In this document: piece by piece, positions 56,979-64,000 of the stretch
How the letters are laid out: each line of letters starts with the position of its first letter
Numbering within the stretch: the stretch's first letter is position 1
Assembly: GCA_035604135.1 (NCBI GenBank)
Contig: DATNJB010000068.1
Coordinates: 6,707-70,706 of the forward strand
DNA from: Poindextera sp035604135
GTDB lineage: Bacteria; Pseudomonadota; Alphaproteobacteria; Caulobacterales; Caulobacteraceae
Length of the DNA stretch: 64,000 bases
Reading direction: 5' to 3'
Notes under the pieces: generated by a model
The model's database searches: none
Told to the model about the DNA's origin: nothing
Seen by the model: the letters and a program-made list of their open reading frames with translations, nothing else
Made by a program: the position numbers and the translations under genes

Positions 56979-57932
56979 ATGCTGGGATCCTCGTTCCAAA
57001 ACGGTCTCACTCTGCTGGCCTTCGCCATGGTGCTGGCGGGCGCGGGCCTGCTCGCCTTCATGGGCTTGCGCCAAGCCAGGCTGGGGATGCAGCGCCGCGC
57101 GCGGCTCTCGGACGCCGCCCCGGCCTCCGCCGCCGGCGGGATGCCGCCGCCCGGCGCGTTCGGCGCCTTCTCCGGCCTCGCCGGCGGCGTGCGCCGCCTG
57201 GGCGACCGGGTCGAGGGCCAGGATCCCAGCCAGGTCTCGGCGCTGCGCAACAAGCTGATGCAGGCCGGCTTCACCGGCAGGGAGGCGGTCGCCTTCTACC
57301 TCGGCGTCCGCACGATCGCGCTGATCGCCGCGACCGTGGTCACGGTGGCCCTGCTGCCGTTCGCGTTTTCCAAGACGGCGCTGGGCGCGATCGTCATGGC
57401 CGGCGCGTTCGCCCTCATCGCCATCCTCGGCCCAGACCAGTTCATCCGCATGCGCCGCAACGCGCGCGAGCGCGAGTATCGCGAGGGCTTCCCCGACCTC
57501 CTCGACCTCCTGGTCGCCTCGGTGCAGGCGGGCCTCAGCCTCGACGCCGCCGTCGGCCGCATCGCCGAGGAGCTCGCCCGCCGCTACCCGAACCTGACCG
57601 AGCACCTGATGCTGATGACGCTCGAGCTGCGCGCCGGCCGCGCGCGCAAGGAGGCCTGGAGCCGGCTGGCCGACCGGCTGGGCATCGATGAGGCCTATTC
57701 CTTCGCCACCATGCTGCGCCAGGCCGAGGACATGGGCACCAGCCTGGGCGACACGCTGACCGCCTTCTCCGAGGACATGCGGGCCAAGCGCATCCTGCGC
57801 GCCGAGGAGCTGGCCAACAGCCTGCCGGCCAAGCTCATGCTGCCGCTGATCCTGTTCATCTTCCCCTGCCTGATGGGCGTGCTCATCCTCCCCGCCGCCG
57901 TCCACATCGCTGCGGCCATGGGCCACAAGTAA
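56979..57932 (+). CDS. tadC: Tad pilus inner-membrane platform protein TadC/CpaH
   Basis: The 317-residue protein has an N-terminal membrane helix, a central helix pair and the T2SSF domain LPDLLDLLVASVQAGLSLDAAVGRIAE-like segment (reading FPDLLDLLVASVQAG here), plus C-terminal helices with LMLPLILFIFPCLMGVLI. It is the last gene of the operon. No pilin, prepilin peptidase or TadD/TadE-type gene follows in this window; instead repeats and a rubrerythrin gene come next. Confidence 0.9.
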   Translation: MLGSSFQNGLTLLAFAMVLAGAGLLAFMGLRQARLGMQRRARLSDAAPASAAGGMPPPGAFGAFSGLAGGVRRLGDRVEGQDPSQVSALRNKLMQAGFTGREAVAFYLGVRTIALIAATVVTVALLPFAFSKTALGAIVMAGAFALIAILGPDQFIRMRRNAREREYREGFPDLLDLLVASVQAGLSLDAAVGRIAEELARRYPNLTEHLMLMTLELRAGRARKEAWSRLADRLGIDEAYSFATMLRQAEDMGTSLGDTLTAFSEDMRAKRILRAEELANSLPAKLMLPLILFIFPCLMGVLILPAAVHIAAAMGHK

Positions 57933-57935
57933 AAA

Positions 57936-57956
57936 TCCCCTCCCATAGGGAGGGGA
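57936..57956. repeat. Palindromic hairpin after tadC
   Basis: Perfect 9-bp arms (57936-57944 and 57948-57956) with a 3-nt loop follow the tadC stop. A related CTCTCCC-TAT-GGGAGAG hairpin ends near 58080. Together they mark a dispersed intergenic repeat covering most of 57933-58082. On the minus strand the first arm is followed by TTTTT, so it could also end leftward transcription. Confidence 0.6.
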
Positions 57957-58195
57957 CGAGCGGCGGCGACGCCGACGCGAGCGGGGCGGGGTTACGAAGT
58001 GTGGGACTAGCCTGAAGCGCTGCAACCCCTCACCCTTCCGTTCGCTTCGCTCCGGGCCCCTCCCTCTCCCTATGGGAGAGGTGTTGGGCGCATCGACCCC
58101 CTCTATCCAGCGCATCGGTTCAATCGATTGGACGCGGGGGGCCGGGGGGTCTAGGCAGCGGGCCTCTTGAACCATCGTCCCAAGGGAGACGCACC

Positions 58196-58615
58196 ATGCC
58201 CGCGCTCGAGACCAGCAAGACGCTCGACAACCTGAAGGCCGCGTTCGCCGGCGAGAGCCAGGCCAACCGGCGCTACCTCTATTTCGCCCAGAAGGCCGAC
58301 GTCGAAGGCTACAACGACGTCGCCGCCGTGTTCCGCTCGACCGCCGAGGGCGAGACCGGTCACGCCCACGGGCACCTCGAGTTCATGGAGGAGGTCGGCG
58401 ACCCGGCCACGGGCCTGCCGATCGGCGGCACCGACAAGAACCTGAAGGCGGCGATCGCCGGCGAGACGCACGAATACACCGATATGTATCCGGGCATGGC
58501 GCGCACCGCCCGCGAGGAAGGCTTCGACGAGATCGCCGACTGGTTCGAGACGCTGGCCAAGGCCGAGCGCAGCCACGCCGGCCGCTTCCAGCGCGCCCTC
58601 GACGCGCTGGACTAG
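58196..58615 (+). CDS. Rubrerythrin-type diiron protein (no rubredoxin domain)
   Basis: The 139-residue four-helix ferritin-like protein has diiron ligands in AFAGESQANRRYLYFAQKA, STAEGETGHAHGHL, IAGETHEYTDMY and LAKAERSHAGRF. The C-terminal rubredoxin domain of classical rubrerythrin is absent, so electrons must come from a partner; the adjacent Fe-S protein is a candidate. These proteins reduce hydrogen peroxide in microaerobic or anaerobic cells. It is the first member of a conserved-looking set with the Fe-S protein and DUF3501. Confidence 0.88.
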   Translation: MPALETSKTLDNLKAAFAGESQANRRYLYFAQKADVEGYNDVAAVFRSTAEGETGHAHGHLEFMEEVGDPATGLPIGGTDKNLKAAIAGETHEYTDMYPGMARTAREEGFDEIADWFETLAKAERSHAGRFQRALDALD

Positions 58616-58640
58616 GCAAGGCTCGCGCAACGCAGCCTCT

Positions 58641-58812
58641 GATCCTCCCCCGTTGGCGGAGGGGGACCGCGTGTAACGCGGTGGAGGGGGCGCGTTGCCG
58701 GCCGCGCCCGCTTCAGGACTTCGAATGCGGCTTTGCTTGAAACCGGCCCCGCAAGCGGCGGGCCCCCTCCACCATCGTTCCGATGGTCCCGCTCCCCCAA
58801 CGGGGGAGGATC
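58641..58812. repeat. Large inverted-repeat element before the Fe-S protein gene
   Basis: Arms at about 58641-58669 and 58782-58812 are inverted copies based on GATCCTCCCCC/GGGGGAGGATC. Secondary inverted blocks lie inside (GGAGGGGGC near 58683; GCCCCCTCC near 58762). It separates rubrerythrin from the Fe-S protein gene. The right arm abuts that gene's ribosome site. Confidence 0.7.
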
Positions 58813-58824
58813 TGGAGCACAGTG

Positions 58825-60177
58825 ATGTCTGACGAGACCGCCGGCGAAGGGGGGTTGAGCGCGCCGCTCAGGCATCCGATCGCCTGGCGGGACGAGAGCT
58901 ACTACGCGCTGGGCGCCGTCGAGGCGGAGATGGGGCGGGTGTTCGACATCTGCCACGGCTGCCGCCGCTGCTTCAATCTGTGCGACTCCTTCCCGATCCT
59001 GTTCGACCTGATCGACGCCGGCGCGACCGGCGAAGTCGATGCGGTCGCCAAGGGTGACTACGCCAAGGTCGCCGACGCCTGCACGCTCTGCGACATGTGC
59101 TTCATGACCAAGTGCCCGTACGTGCCGCCGCATCCGTTCGACGTCGACTTCCCGCACCTGATCCTGCGCCACCGCGCCGCCAAGCGCCGGCACGGAGAGA
59201 AGGACTTCGTCCGCGACCAGCTGGGCGAGACGGACCGCAACGGCAAGCTCGCGGCGCCGGTCTCGGGTCTGGCGAACTGGGCGACCGAGACCAAGAACCG
59301 GCCAGTGCGCAAGACGCTGGAGTTCGTCGCCGGCATCGACGCCGACGCGCCGCTGCCGCGCTATTACGCCAAGACCGCCGAGCGGCGGCTGGCCAAGCCG
59401 TCCGCCGCCGATCCGAGCGGCCCGGCGTTCGGCCAGCGCAAGGTGCTGATCTACGCGACCTGCTTTTCCGACTACAACGCGCCGGAGACCGCGGTCGCGG
59501 CGGCGAGGGCCTTGGCGCGCCTGGGCGTCGAGGTCAGGCTCGACTATCCCGGCTGTTGCGGCATGCCGAAGCTCGAGAGCGGCGACGTCGCCGCGGTCGC
59601 CAAGAGCGCCGCGAGCGTCGCCGCCCATTTCGCGCCGCTGATCGCGCAAGGCCACGACGTGGTGGCGCTGACCGCCAGCTGCGCGCTGATGCTCAAGTTC
59701 GAGTGGCCGCTGATCCTGCCGGAGAACGAGGACGTCAGACGTCTGGGCGCCGCCACCCGCGACGCGGGCGAGTACGTGGTCGAGCTGGTCAAGGCGTACG
59801 GCGAGCCCGAGGGGCTGAAGCCCATCGCCGGCGGCGTCACGCTGCACCACGCCTGCCATGCGCGGGCGCAGGCGATGGGGATCAAGTCGGCCGAGATGCT
59901 GCGCCTGATCCCCGACACCCGCATCGACGTGGTCGAGCGCTGCTCGGGGCATGGCGGCACGTTCGGGGTGATGAAGGCGACCCGTCCGCACGCGCTGAAG
60001 GTCGGCCGCCCGGCCGCGCGGCTCGTGGCGCAGAAGGAGAACGAGGTGCTCTGCTCAGACTGCCCGCTGGCCTGCCGGCACCTGGGCGCGCTGGTCGACG
60101 CCGAACCCGGCGCCGGTCCCACCCCGCGCCAGGCCCACCCCATCGAACTCTTCGCCCAGGCGCTGGGAGTCATCTGA
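58825..60177 (+). CDS. Fe-S oxidoreductase, heterodisulfide-reductase/GlpC-like
   Basis: The 450-residue protein has two N-terminal [4Fe-4S] cysteine clusters (CHGCRRCFNLCDSFP and CTLCDMCFMTKCP). Two CCG-type domains follow, with YPGCCGMP, CHARAQ and CSGHGGTFG. This is the layout of GlpC/HdrB-related subunits. I chose the ATG at 58825 behind GGAG. Its neighbours (rubrerythrin before, DUF3501 after) form a set seen in other bacteria, and it probably feeds electrons to rubrerythrin. No catalytic flavin subunit is encoded beside it. Confidence 0.86.
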   Translation: MSDETAGEGGLSAPLRHPIAWRDESYYALGAVEAEMGRVFDICHGCRRCFNLCDSFPILFDLIDAGATGEVDAVAKGDYAKVADACTLCDMCFMTKCPYVPPHPFDVDFPHLILRHRAAKRRHGEKDFVRDQLGETDRNGKLAAPVSGLANWATETKNRPVRKTLEFVAGIDADAPLPRYYAKTAERRLAKPSAADPSGPAFGQRKVLIYATCFSDYNAPETAVAAARALARLGVEVRLDYPGCCGMPKLESGDVAAVAKSAASVAAHFAPLIAQGHDVVALTASCALMLKFEWPLILPENEDVRRLGAATRDAGEYVVELVKAYGEPEGLKPIAGGVTLHHACHARAQAMGIKSAEMLRLIPDTRIDVVERCSGHGGTFGVMKATRPHALKVGRPAARLVAQKENEVLCSDCPLACRHLGALVDAEPGAGPTPRQAHPIELFAQALGVI

Positions 60178-60178
60178 C

Positions 60179-60362
60179 ATGCCCGCGAACGCTTCCTCCA
60201 TACGCGGTGCGCGGCCGGGCCGCTCGATTCAACCACCAAGCACACCAAGAGGCCGCGACTGGCCGCAGGGTCAGCGCGTTCTCGGAGCCCTTGGTGTGCT
60301 TGGTGTGCTTGGTGGTGAAAACAGCCTGGGTTCCCGCTTGCGCGGGATTGATCGGTAAGACC
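60179..60362. repeat. MITE-like palindromic insertion with 13-bp direct repeats
   Basis: ATGCCCGCGAACG occurs at 60179-60191, just after the upstream stop, and again at 60363-60375 as the DUF3501 start. Between them lies a palindromic element with arms at 60228-60249 and 60290-60319 (repeated AAGCACACC / GGTGTGCTT units), followed by a GCCTGGGTTCCCGC block. Without it the two genes would be separated by a single base. The direct repeat looks like a target duplication. Confidence 0.72.
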
Positions 60363-60956
60363 ATGCCCGCGAACGAACGTCGGATTACGCGCGCGGACCT
60401 TGTGCCGGACGAGGTCTATGCGGCGCAGCGCAAGGCCCGGCGCGCGGCGCTGATGCCGACCAAGAAGCTCCGCCGGGTCCAGCTCGGGCCCTGGTGCACG
60501 GTGATCTTCGAGAGCTTCGAGACCATGCTCTTCCAGGTGCAGGAGATGCTGCTCACCGAGAAGGGCGGCGAGGCGCAGGTCCCCGACGAGCTTGCCGCCT
60601 ACAATCCGCTCATCCCCCAGGGCGACGAACTGGTCGCCACCGTCCTCTTCGAGATCGACGACCCCCTCCGCCGCGCCCGCATCCTGGCCGAGCTCGGCGG
60701 GGTCGAGGACCACTTCTTCCTGATGGTCGGCGCCGCCCGCTGCCCGGGCGCGCCCGAGGGCGACGTCGAGCGCACGCGCGAGGACGGCAAGACCTCGTCG
60801 GTGCACTTCCTGCATTTCCGCATGACGGCCGAGCAGGTCGCGGCCTTCCGTGACGCGAGGTTCCCCGTCCGCATCGGCTGCGACCACCCCGCCTACGACC
60901 ACACCGCCGCCCTAAGCGACGAGACCAGGGCGGAGCTGGCGGGGGATCTGGGGTAG
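60363..60956 (+). CDS. DUF3501 family protein
   Basis: The 197-residue soluble protein begins PANERRITRADLVPDEVYAAQRKARRAAL and contains VQLGPWCTVIFESFETMLFQVQEML and YNPLIPQGDELVATVLFEIDD, typical of DUF3501. This family is repeatedly found with rubrerythrin and Fe-S oxidoreductase genes; its biochemical role is unknown. The ATG at 60363 repeats a copy left by an inserted element upstream, so translation coupling to the Fe-S gene was probably lost. Confidence 0.85.
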   Translation: MPANERRITRADLVPDEVYAAQRKARRAALMPTKKLRRVQLGPWCTVIFESFETMLFQVQEMLLTEKGGEAQVPDELAAYNPLIPQGDELVATVLFEIDDPLRRARILAELGGVEDHFFLMVGAARCPGAPEGDVERTREDGKTSSVHFLHFRMTAEQVAAFRDARFPVRIGCDHPAYDHTAALSDETRAELAGDLG

Positions 60957-60970
60957 GCGCCGCTTCGCGA

Positions 60971-60995
60971 GATCCTCCACCGTAGGGGGAGGATC
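60971..60995. repeat. Short GATCCTCC palindrome between convergent genes
   Basis: GATCCTCC (60971-60978) pairs with GGAGGATC (60988-60995) around a 9-nt loop. It shares its arms with the larger element at 58641-58812 and may terminate the converging transcripts. Confidence 0.5.
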
Positions 60996-61002
60996 TGGTG
61001 TG

Positions 61003-61890
61003 TCAGGCCAGCACCCTGCCCGTGATGCGTTCGAGGACGCGCAAGGGGCTGCGGTCGGGGTGGAGCATGGCGTCGATGGGGAGGTAGAAAGTCTGCTCGA
61101 GCGCCGAGTGGCCGGAGAGCGCGGCGTGCAGCACCTGGTCGGTGAAGCAGAGCCAGGTCGTGCCGGCGGCGAACGCGACCGGCGTCTTCGGCGCGTCGGC
61201 CTGATAGGCCTCGTCCAGCTTGCCGGCATCGTGCAGGCCGAGCATCAGATCATCGTAGGCCGAGCGGCGGCCCTTGGTCAGGCCGAGGCCGGCCAGCACC
61301 CAGGCGCTTCCCGGCATGGCCCGGTGCACGCGCGGGGCGAACTTCTCGGCGAACGCCTCGAACGGCTCGCCCACGCGCCAGTCGCGCGCCGCCCCGTCGC
61401 GGGCGACGTTGGAAAAGACGCGCAGGATGCGCTTGCCCCGCATCGGCCGGGTGGGAAAGGCGTCGACGTGCAGGCGCCGGTCGTCGTGCCTGGGCGAATA
61501 GTTGCGCCCGGCGATCTCGACCGGACGGAAGGAGGTGCGCGCGCGCTCCAGGTGGCCGCGGTAGGCGGGGACAAGTCCCTCGACCAGCGCCTGCGCCTCA
61601 TCTGAGAACCGCCGCATCACCGCCGCCAGCCGCTCGGCTTGCGCCGGCTCGAGCGCGGTGGCGTCGCAGGTGGCCGCGCCCGGATCGAGGCTGATGTTCT
61701 TGCGGTCGCCTCCGGCCACCGAGGGGTCGAGGAAGCCCGTCTCGCAGGGGTCGAAGTGGAACTCGAGCCTCGGCAGCACCACGACCTTGCCCGCCTCCAG
61801 CGCATCGGCGGCGCGCGCCTGCACGTCGGGCGCGAACGGGCCGGTCCAGTCGGCGACGGCCAGCGTCTCGATAACCTCGGGGGTGCTCAT
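61003..61890 (-). CDS. Kdo hydroxylase family protein (KdoO-like)
   Basis: The 295-residue protein matches the Kdo hydroxylase family, Fe(II)/2-oxoglutarate- and oxygen-dependent enzymes that hydroxylate the 3-deoxy-D-manno-octulosonic acid of lipopolysaccharide. Likely metal ligands lie in the DDRRLHVDAFPTRP segment (His-x-Asp), with a distal histidine in FTDQVLHAALSGHS. The substrate-region segment FRPVEIAGRNYSPRHDDRR is characteristic. It is a single leftward gene, divergent from the 50-residue membrane protein. Confidence 0.82.
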   Translation of the reverse strand: MSTPEVIETLAVADWTGPFAPDVQARAADALEAGKVVVLPRLEFHFDPCETGFLDPSVAGGDRKNISLDPGAATCDATALEPAQAERLAAVMRRFSDEAQALVEGLVPAYRGHLERARTSFRPVEIAGRNYSPRHDDRRLHVDAFPTRPMRGKRILRVFSNVARDGAARDWRVGEPFEAFAEKFAPRVHRAMPGSAWVLAGLGLTKGRRSAYDDLMLGLHDAGKLDEAYQADAPKTPVAFAAGTTWLCFTDQVLHAALSGHSALEQTFYLPIDAMLHPDRSPLRVLERITGRVLA

Positions 61891-61952
61891 GGCTCGCTCG
61901 TAGCTCTAGCACGGCGCTTGAGCCCGCGCGAGGCGAGCCAAGTCCTTGGAAA

Positions 61953-61969
61953 CTGGCACGAAGGTTGCG
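61953..61969 (+). promoter_or_regulatory. Near-perfect sigma-54 (RpoN) promoter
   Basis: CTGGCACGAAGGTTGCG carries the -24 element TGGCACG and the -12 element TTGC with correct spacing, matching consensus at nearly every defined base. Transcription should start near 61980, about 47 nt before the small gene at 62027. Confidence 0.75.
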
Positions 61970-62026
61970 CTTTGACCTGCCCGGTGGCCCGTTTTGGGCC
62001 GATTTGGCTTGGCGTAGGAATCGGTC

Positions 62027-62179
62027 ATGAGCACGACCAGGGACTGGATGCACGGCGGCCAGGACTGGAACCGCCCACGCGAGCGGACGGGCCTGAGGCT
62101 GGGCGGCGTCATCTCCTGGGCGACGGGCATCGTCGTCACCACGATCGGAGTGCTGGCGCTCAGGCACCTGTACGGCTAG
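62027..62179 (+). CDS. 50-residue single-pass membrane protein
   Basis: The small gene begins ATG AGC ACG ACC with AGGAA upstream. The peptide has a charged N-terminal half (MSTTRDWMHGGQDWNRPRER) and one membrane helix (GGVISWATGIVVTTIGVLAL) with a short tail. A near-perfect sigma-54 promoter just upstream supports it being a real gene. No family is recognised. A repeat element follows its stop. Confidence 0.62.
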   Translation: MSTTRDWMHGGQDWNRPRERTGLRLGGVISWATGIVVTTIGVLALRHLYG

Positions 62180-62210
62180 TCCCGCAACCCTGCGCCCAGC
62201 CCCCAATAAC

Positions 62211-62248
62211 CCGCTCATCCCCGCGAAAGCGGGGACCCAGGCTTTTTT
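62211..62248 (+). repeat. REP-like 38-bp repeat, left copy flanking the GIY-YIG gene
   Basis: This 38-bp unit contains a CCCCGC-GAAA-GCGGGG hairpin and ends in a T6 run. An identical inverted copy lies at 62542-62579, and near-identical copies at 63643-63680 and 63811-63843. It also contains the stop of the GIY-YIG gene. Confidence 0.85.
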
Positions 62249-62535
62249 GGTTCAAAACAGCTCGTCATAGCGGTCCAGCCAGCCGGGATTGAACCCTCAA
62301 TGAGTTCGAGCTTCCACGCCCGGTTCCATTTCTTCATCTGCCGTTCGCGGATGAACGCGCCCTCGCGGGTGTCGAACCATTCGTAGTAGACGAGCATGTG
62401 GACGCCGTACTTCGACGTGAAGCCGGGCCGGGTCCCCTCCTTGTGCTCGGTGACCCGGTTGGCCAGAGCATCGGTCGAGCCGATGTAGAGCGTACCGTTG
62501 CGCTTGCTGGCCAGGATGTAGACGAAGAAAGCCAC
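62215..62535 (-). CDS. GIY-YIG nuclease family protein
   Basis: The 106-residue single-domain protein has the GIY-YIG core VYILASKRNGTLYIGSTDAL, the arginine/His segment RVTEHKEG and the helix ERQMKKWNRAWKLELIEG, as in the YhbQ/UPF0213-like group. The last dozen residues (EPKKPGSPLSRG) are encoded by the flanking repeat. The gene lies between perfect 38-bp inverted repeats, so it may be part of a repeat-associated mobile unit. Nuclease activity is presumed from the fold only. Confidence 0.82.
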   Translation of the reverse strand: MAFFVYILASKRNGTLYIGSTDALANRVTEHKEGTRPGFTSKYGVHMLVYYEWFDTREGAFIRERQMKKWNRAWKLELIEGSIPAGWTAMTSCFEPKKPGSPLSRG

Positions 62536-62541
62536 TGAACG

Positions 62542-62579
62542 AAAAAAGCCTGGGTCCCCGCTTTCGCGGGGATGAGCGG
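62542..62579 (-). repeat. REP-like 38-bp repeat, right (inverted) copy flanking the GIY-YIG gene
   Basis: This is an exact inverted match of 62211-62248 over 38 bp. It lies 6 bp upstream of the GIY-YIG start codon. Confidence 0.85.
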
Positions 62580-62606
62580 ATTTCTGTAGAGCGTGCCGGA
62601 TCGAGT

Positions 62607-63545
62607 CTACTTCACCAGCGCCGTCACTTCGGTGACTTCTTCCGGGGTCAGTTTCCAGCTGGCGGCGGCGGCGTTGTCGTTCACTTGCTCGGTCTTGGTG
62701 GCGCCGGCGATGACCGACGAGACGGCGCCGTGGCCGAGGAGCCAGCCGAAGGCGAGCTCGAGCAGGGTGTGGCCGCGCTCGACGGCGTAGCGATCGAGCG
62801 CCTCGACCTTGTCGAAGTTCGGGTCGGAGAGCGCGGCCGCGCCGCGGGCGCCGAAGGCCGCGAGCCTGGTCCCCTCGGCGGGCGCCTCGCCGCGCTTGTA
62901 CTTGCCGGTCAGAAGCCCGGAGGCGAGCGGAAAGAACGGCAGGAAGCCCAACCCGAAGTGGTCGCAGGCCGGCAGCACCTCGTGCTCCACGCGCCGCTCC
63001 ATGAGGCTGTAGTTGTTCTGCGCCGAGACGAAGCGGTTCAGGCGCTCGGTCTTCGACACCGCGTCGGCCTCGGCGATCTGCCAGCCGGCGAAGTTGGAGT
63101 TTCCGACGTAGCGGATCTTGCCGGCGTGGACGAGGTCGTCGAGGGCCGACAGCGTCTCCTCGATCGGCGTGTCCGGGTCGGGGCGGTGCATCTGGTAGAG
63201 GTCAATGTAGTCGGTGCCGAGGCGCCTCAGGCTGTCCTCGACCGCCTGCATCACCCACTTGCGCGAGCCGCCGCGCTGGTCGACGCGCGGGCCCATCGGG
63301 TTGGCGAACTTGGTCGCCACCAGCACCTCGTGCCGGCGCCCGTTCAGCGCCTTGCCGAGCAACTCCTCGCTCTTGCCCTGGCCGCCGTACACGTCGGCGG
63401 TGTCGAAGAAGTTGATTCCCGCATCGATCGCGGCATTGACGACGGTGGTGGTCGCCTCCTGGTCCATGCGCATGCCGAAGTTGTTGCAGCCCAGGCCGAC
63501 CTCGCTGACCTTCAATCCGCTGGAGCCCAATCGCCGAAATTCCAT
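62607..63545 (-). CDS. Aldo/keto reductase
   Basis: The 312-residue TIM-barrel NADPH-dependent reductase shows the catalytic Asp-Tyr in FFDTADVYGGQGKSEELLG, the lysine in VLVATKFANP and the histidine in YIDLYQMHRPD. The C-terminal cofactor region is VSSVIAGATKTEQVNDN. I chose the ATG at 63545 behind GAGGTG. The Kv-beta/YghZ-like group is likely; the substrate is unknown. It stands alone between repeat elements. Confidence 0.88.
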   Translation of the reverse strand: MEFRRLGSSGLKVSEVGLGCNNFGMRMDQEATTTVVNAAIDAGINFFDTADVYGGQGKSEELLGKALNGRRHEVLVATKFANPMGPRVDQRGGSRKWVMQAVEDSLRRLGTDYIDLYQMHRPDPDTPIEETLSALDDLVHAGKIRYVGNSNFAGWQIAEADAVSKTERLNRFVSAQNNYSLMERRVEHEVLPACDHFGLGFLPFFPLASGLLTGKYKRGEAPAEGTRLAAFGARGAAALSDPNFDKVEALDRYAVERGHTLLELAFGWLLGHGAVSSVIAGATKTEQVNDNAAAASWKLTPEEVTEVTALVK

Positions 63546-63917
63546 GGTGTTCACCTCAATCGCATCACGCGTTTCCAATGCCCCGCCTAGGACGCGAGCA
63601 AGCGCGCGGTGTCAAGCGCAGCCTCCTGGGGAGCGCCAAATTCCGCTCATCCCCGCGAAAGCGGGGACCCAGGTGTTTTTGCTGAACCGCCGTGCCTGCG
63701 GCGCAGCCGGATTCAACCACGAAGCACACCAAGCACACCAAGGGTTCTGAGAGGGCTCTCAGGCTGCGGACAGTCGCGGCCTCTTGGTGTGCTTGGTGTG
63801 CTTGGTGGTGAAGCCTGGGTCCCGCTTTCGCGGGGATGAGCGGGTTCGTGATCGATGTAAGAAATTATGTCCCTGATTCAAAGGGTTAATTAACATTCAC
63901 CCTGTCTGCGTCAACCA
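63546..63917. other. Repeat-filled gene-free stretch
   Basis: I see no gene in these 370 bp. Most of it (63643-63843) is a composite palindromic repeat. The remainder (63844-63917) is unusually AT-rich for this window (TTAATTAAC near 63885). Confidence 0.6.
63643..63843. repeat. Composite palindromic element (REP pair with nested AAGCACACC arms)
   Basis: The outer arms are REP-like copies in opposite orientation (63643-63680 and 63811-63843). The inner arms (about 63717-63742 and 63783-63810) are built from repeated AAGCACACC / GGTGTGCTT units. The inner part is shared with the insertion at 60179-60362. Confidence 0.75.
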
Positions 63918-64000
63918 TCAGAACGCACCAAATCTGCGGAGGACGTTCTGGGTGATGCGGGTGATGAAGGGGTCGTTGGCCGCGAGGCCGTGGGCCCATT
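63918..64000 (-). CDS. C-terminal end of an unidentified gene
   Basis: From the right edge one minus-strand frame reads WAHGLAANDPFITRITQNVL and then RRFGAF before a TGA at 63918-63920. The composition is natural and the AT-rich segment beyond the stop looks intergenic. This is probably the last 26 residues of a gene that enters from the right. Too little is visible to name it. Confidence 0.45.
   Translation of the reverse strand, partial: WAHGLAANDPFITRITQNVLRRFGAF

Noticed and set aside
58121..58130. CAATCGATTG palindrome before rubrerythrin as a regulator site
   Set aside because: It is a perfect 10-bp palindrome but matches no regulator consensus I can name, and it does not have FNR half-site order.

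Overview
The window is GC-rich alphaproteobacterial chromosome. Oxygen-sensing FixL/FixJ, a Tad/Cpa pilus locus, a CC0125/CC1285-type lipoprotein, a PAS_5 protein and a very large NAD-glutamate dehydrogenase point to the Caulobacterales; a Phenylobacterium- or Caulobacter-like genome is my best guess, inferred from gene content only. I saw no rRNA, tRNA, phage, CRISPR array or classical insertion sequence. Both ends of the window cut genes.

Region 1 (about 1-40 kb) is an oxygen-limitation and stress island. It opens with a MacB-type permease, then a single-domain receiver protein, fixJ and a haem-PAS fixL. It continues with an operon for an AMP-phosphorylase-like enzyme, a diverged PRPP-synthetase-like protein and a beta-CASP metallo-hydrolase. 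Then come small membrane proteins, a flavin monooxygenase, a host-attachment-family protein, PEP synthase with a PAS_5 partner, Pfk-2, an ABC-2 exporter, cyclic beta-1,2-glucan synthase, a dihaem cytochrome c, a three-domain phosphoribosyltransferase/hydrolase/erythromycin-esterase fusion, Hsp20, FtsH, a nitroreductase, NAD synthetase, a NUDIX hydrolase and a tandem UspA protein. Twelve 14-bp sites of the FNR/FixK type (TTGAT-N4-ATCAA and close variants) lie in front of these genes on both strands. For seven genes, placing the site at -41.5 puts the predicted transcription start 17-22 nt before the start codon. I read this as a physically clustered FixLJ-FixK regulon, although no fixK gene lies in the window.

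Region 2 (about 39-51 kb) is mostly metabolic: a zinc alcohol dehydrogenase translationally coupled to a NUDIX-methyltransferase fusion, an AI-2E family transporter, NAD-glutamate dehydrogenase, a MAPEG protein, a lipoprotein, and a divergent SDR dehydrogenase / enoyl-CoA hydratase pair. Region 3 (51-58 kb) is a compact Tad pilus operon (cpaB, cpaC, cpaE, cpaF, tadB, tadC) behind an AT-rich segment; pilin, prepilin peptidase and CpaD genes are absent here.

Region 4 (58-64 kb) holds a rubrerythrin / Fe-S oxidoreductase / DUF3501 set, a Kdo hydroxylase, a 50-residue membrane protein behind a near-perfect sigma-54 promoter, a GIY-YIG endonuclease and an aldo/keto reductase. Unlike region 1, its intergenic spaces are full of palindromic repeat elements. 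One of them is flanked by a 13-bp direct duplication that includes the downstream gene's start codon.
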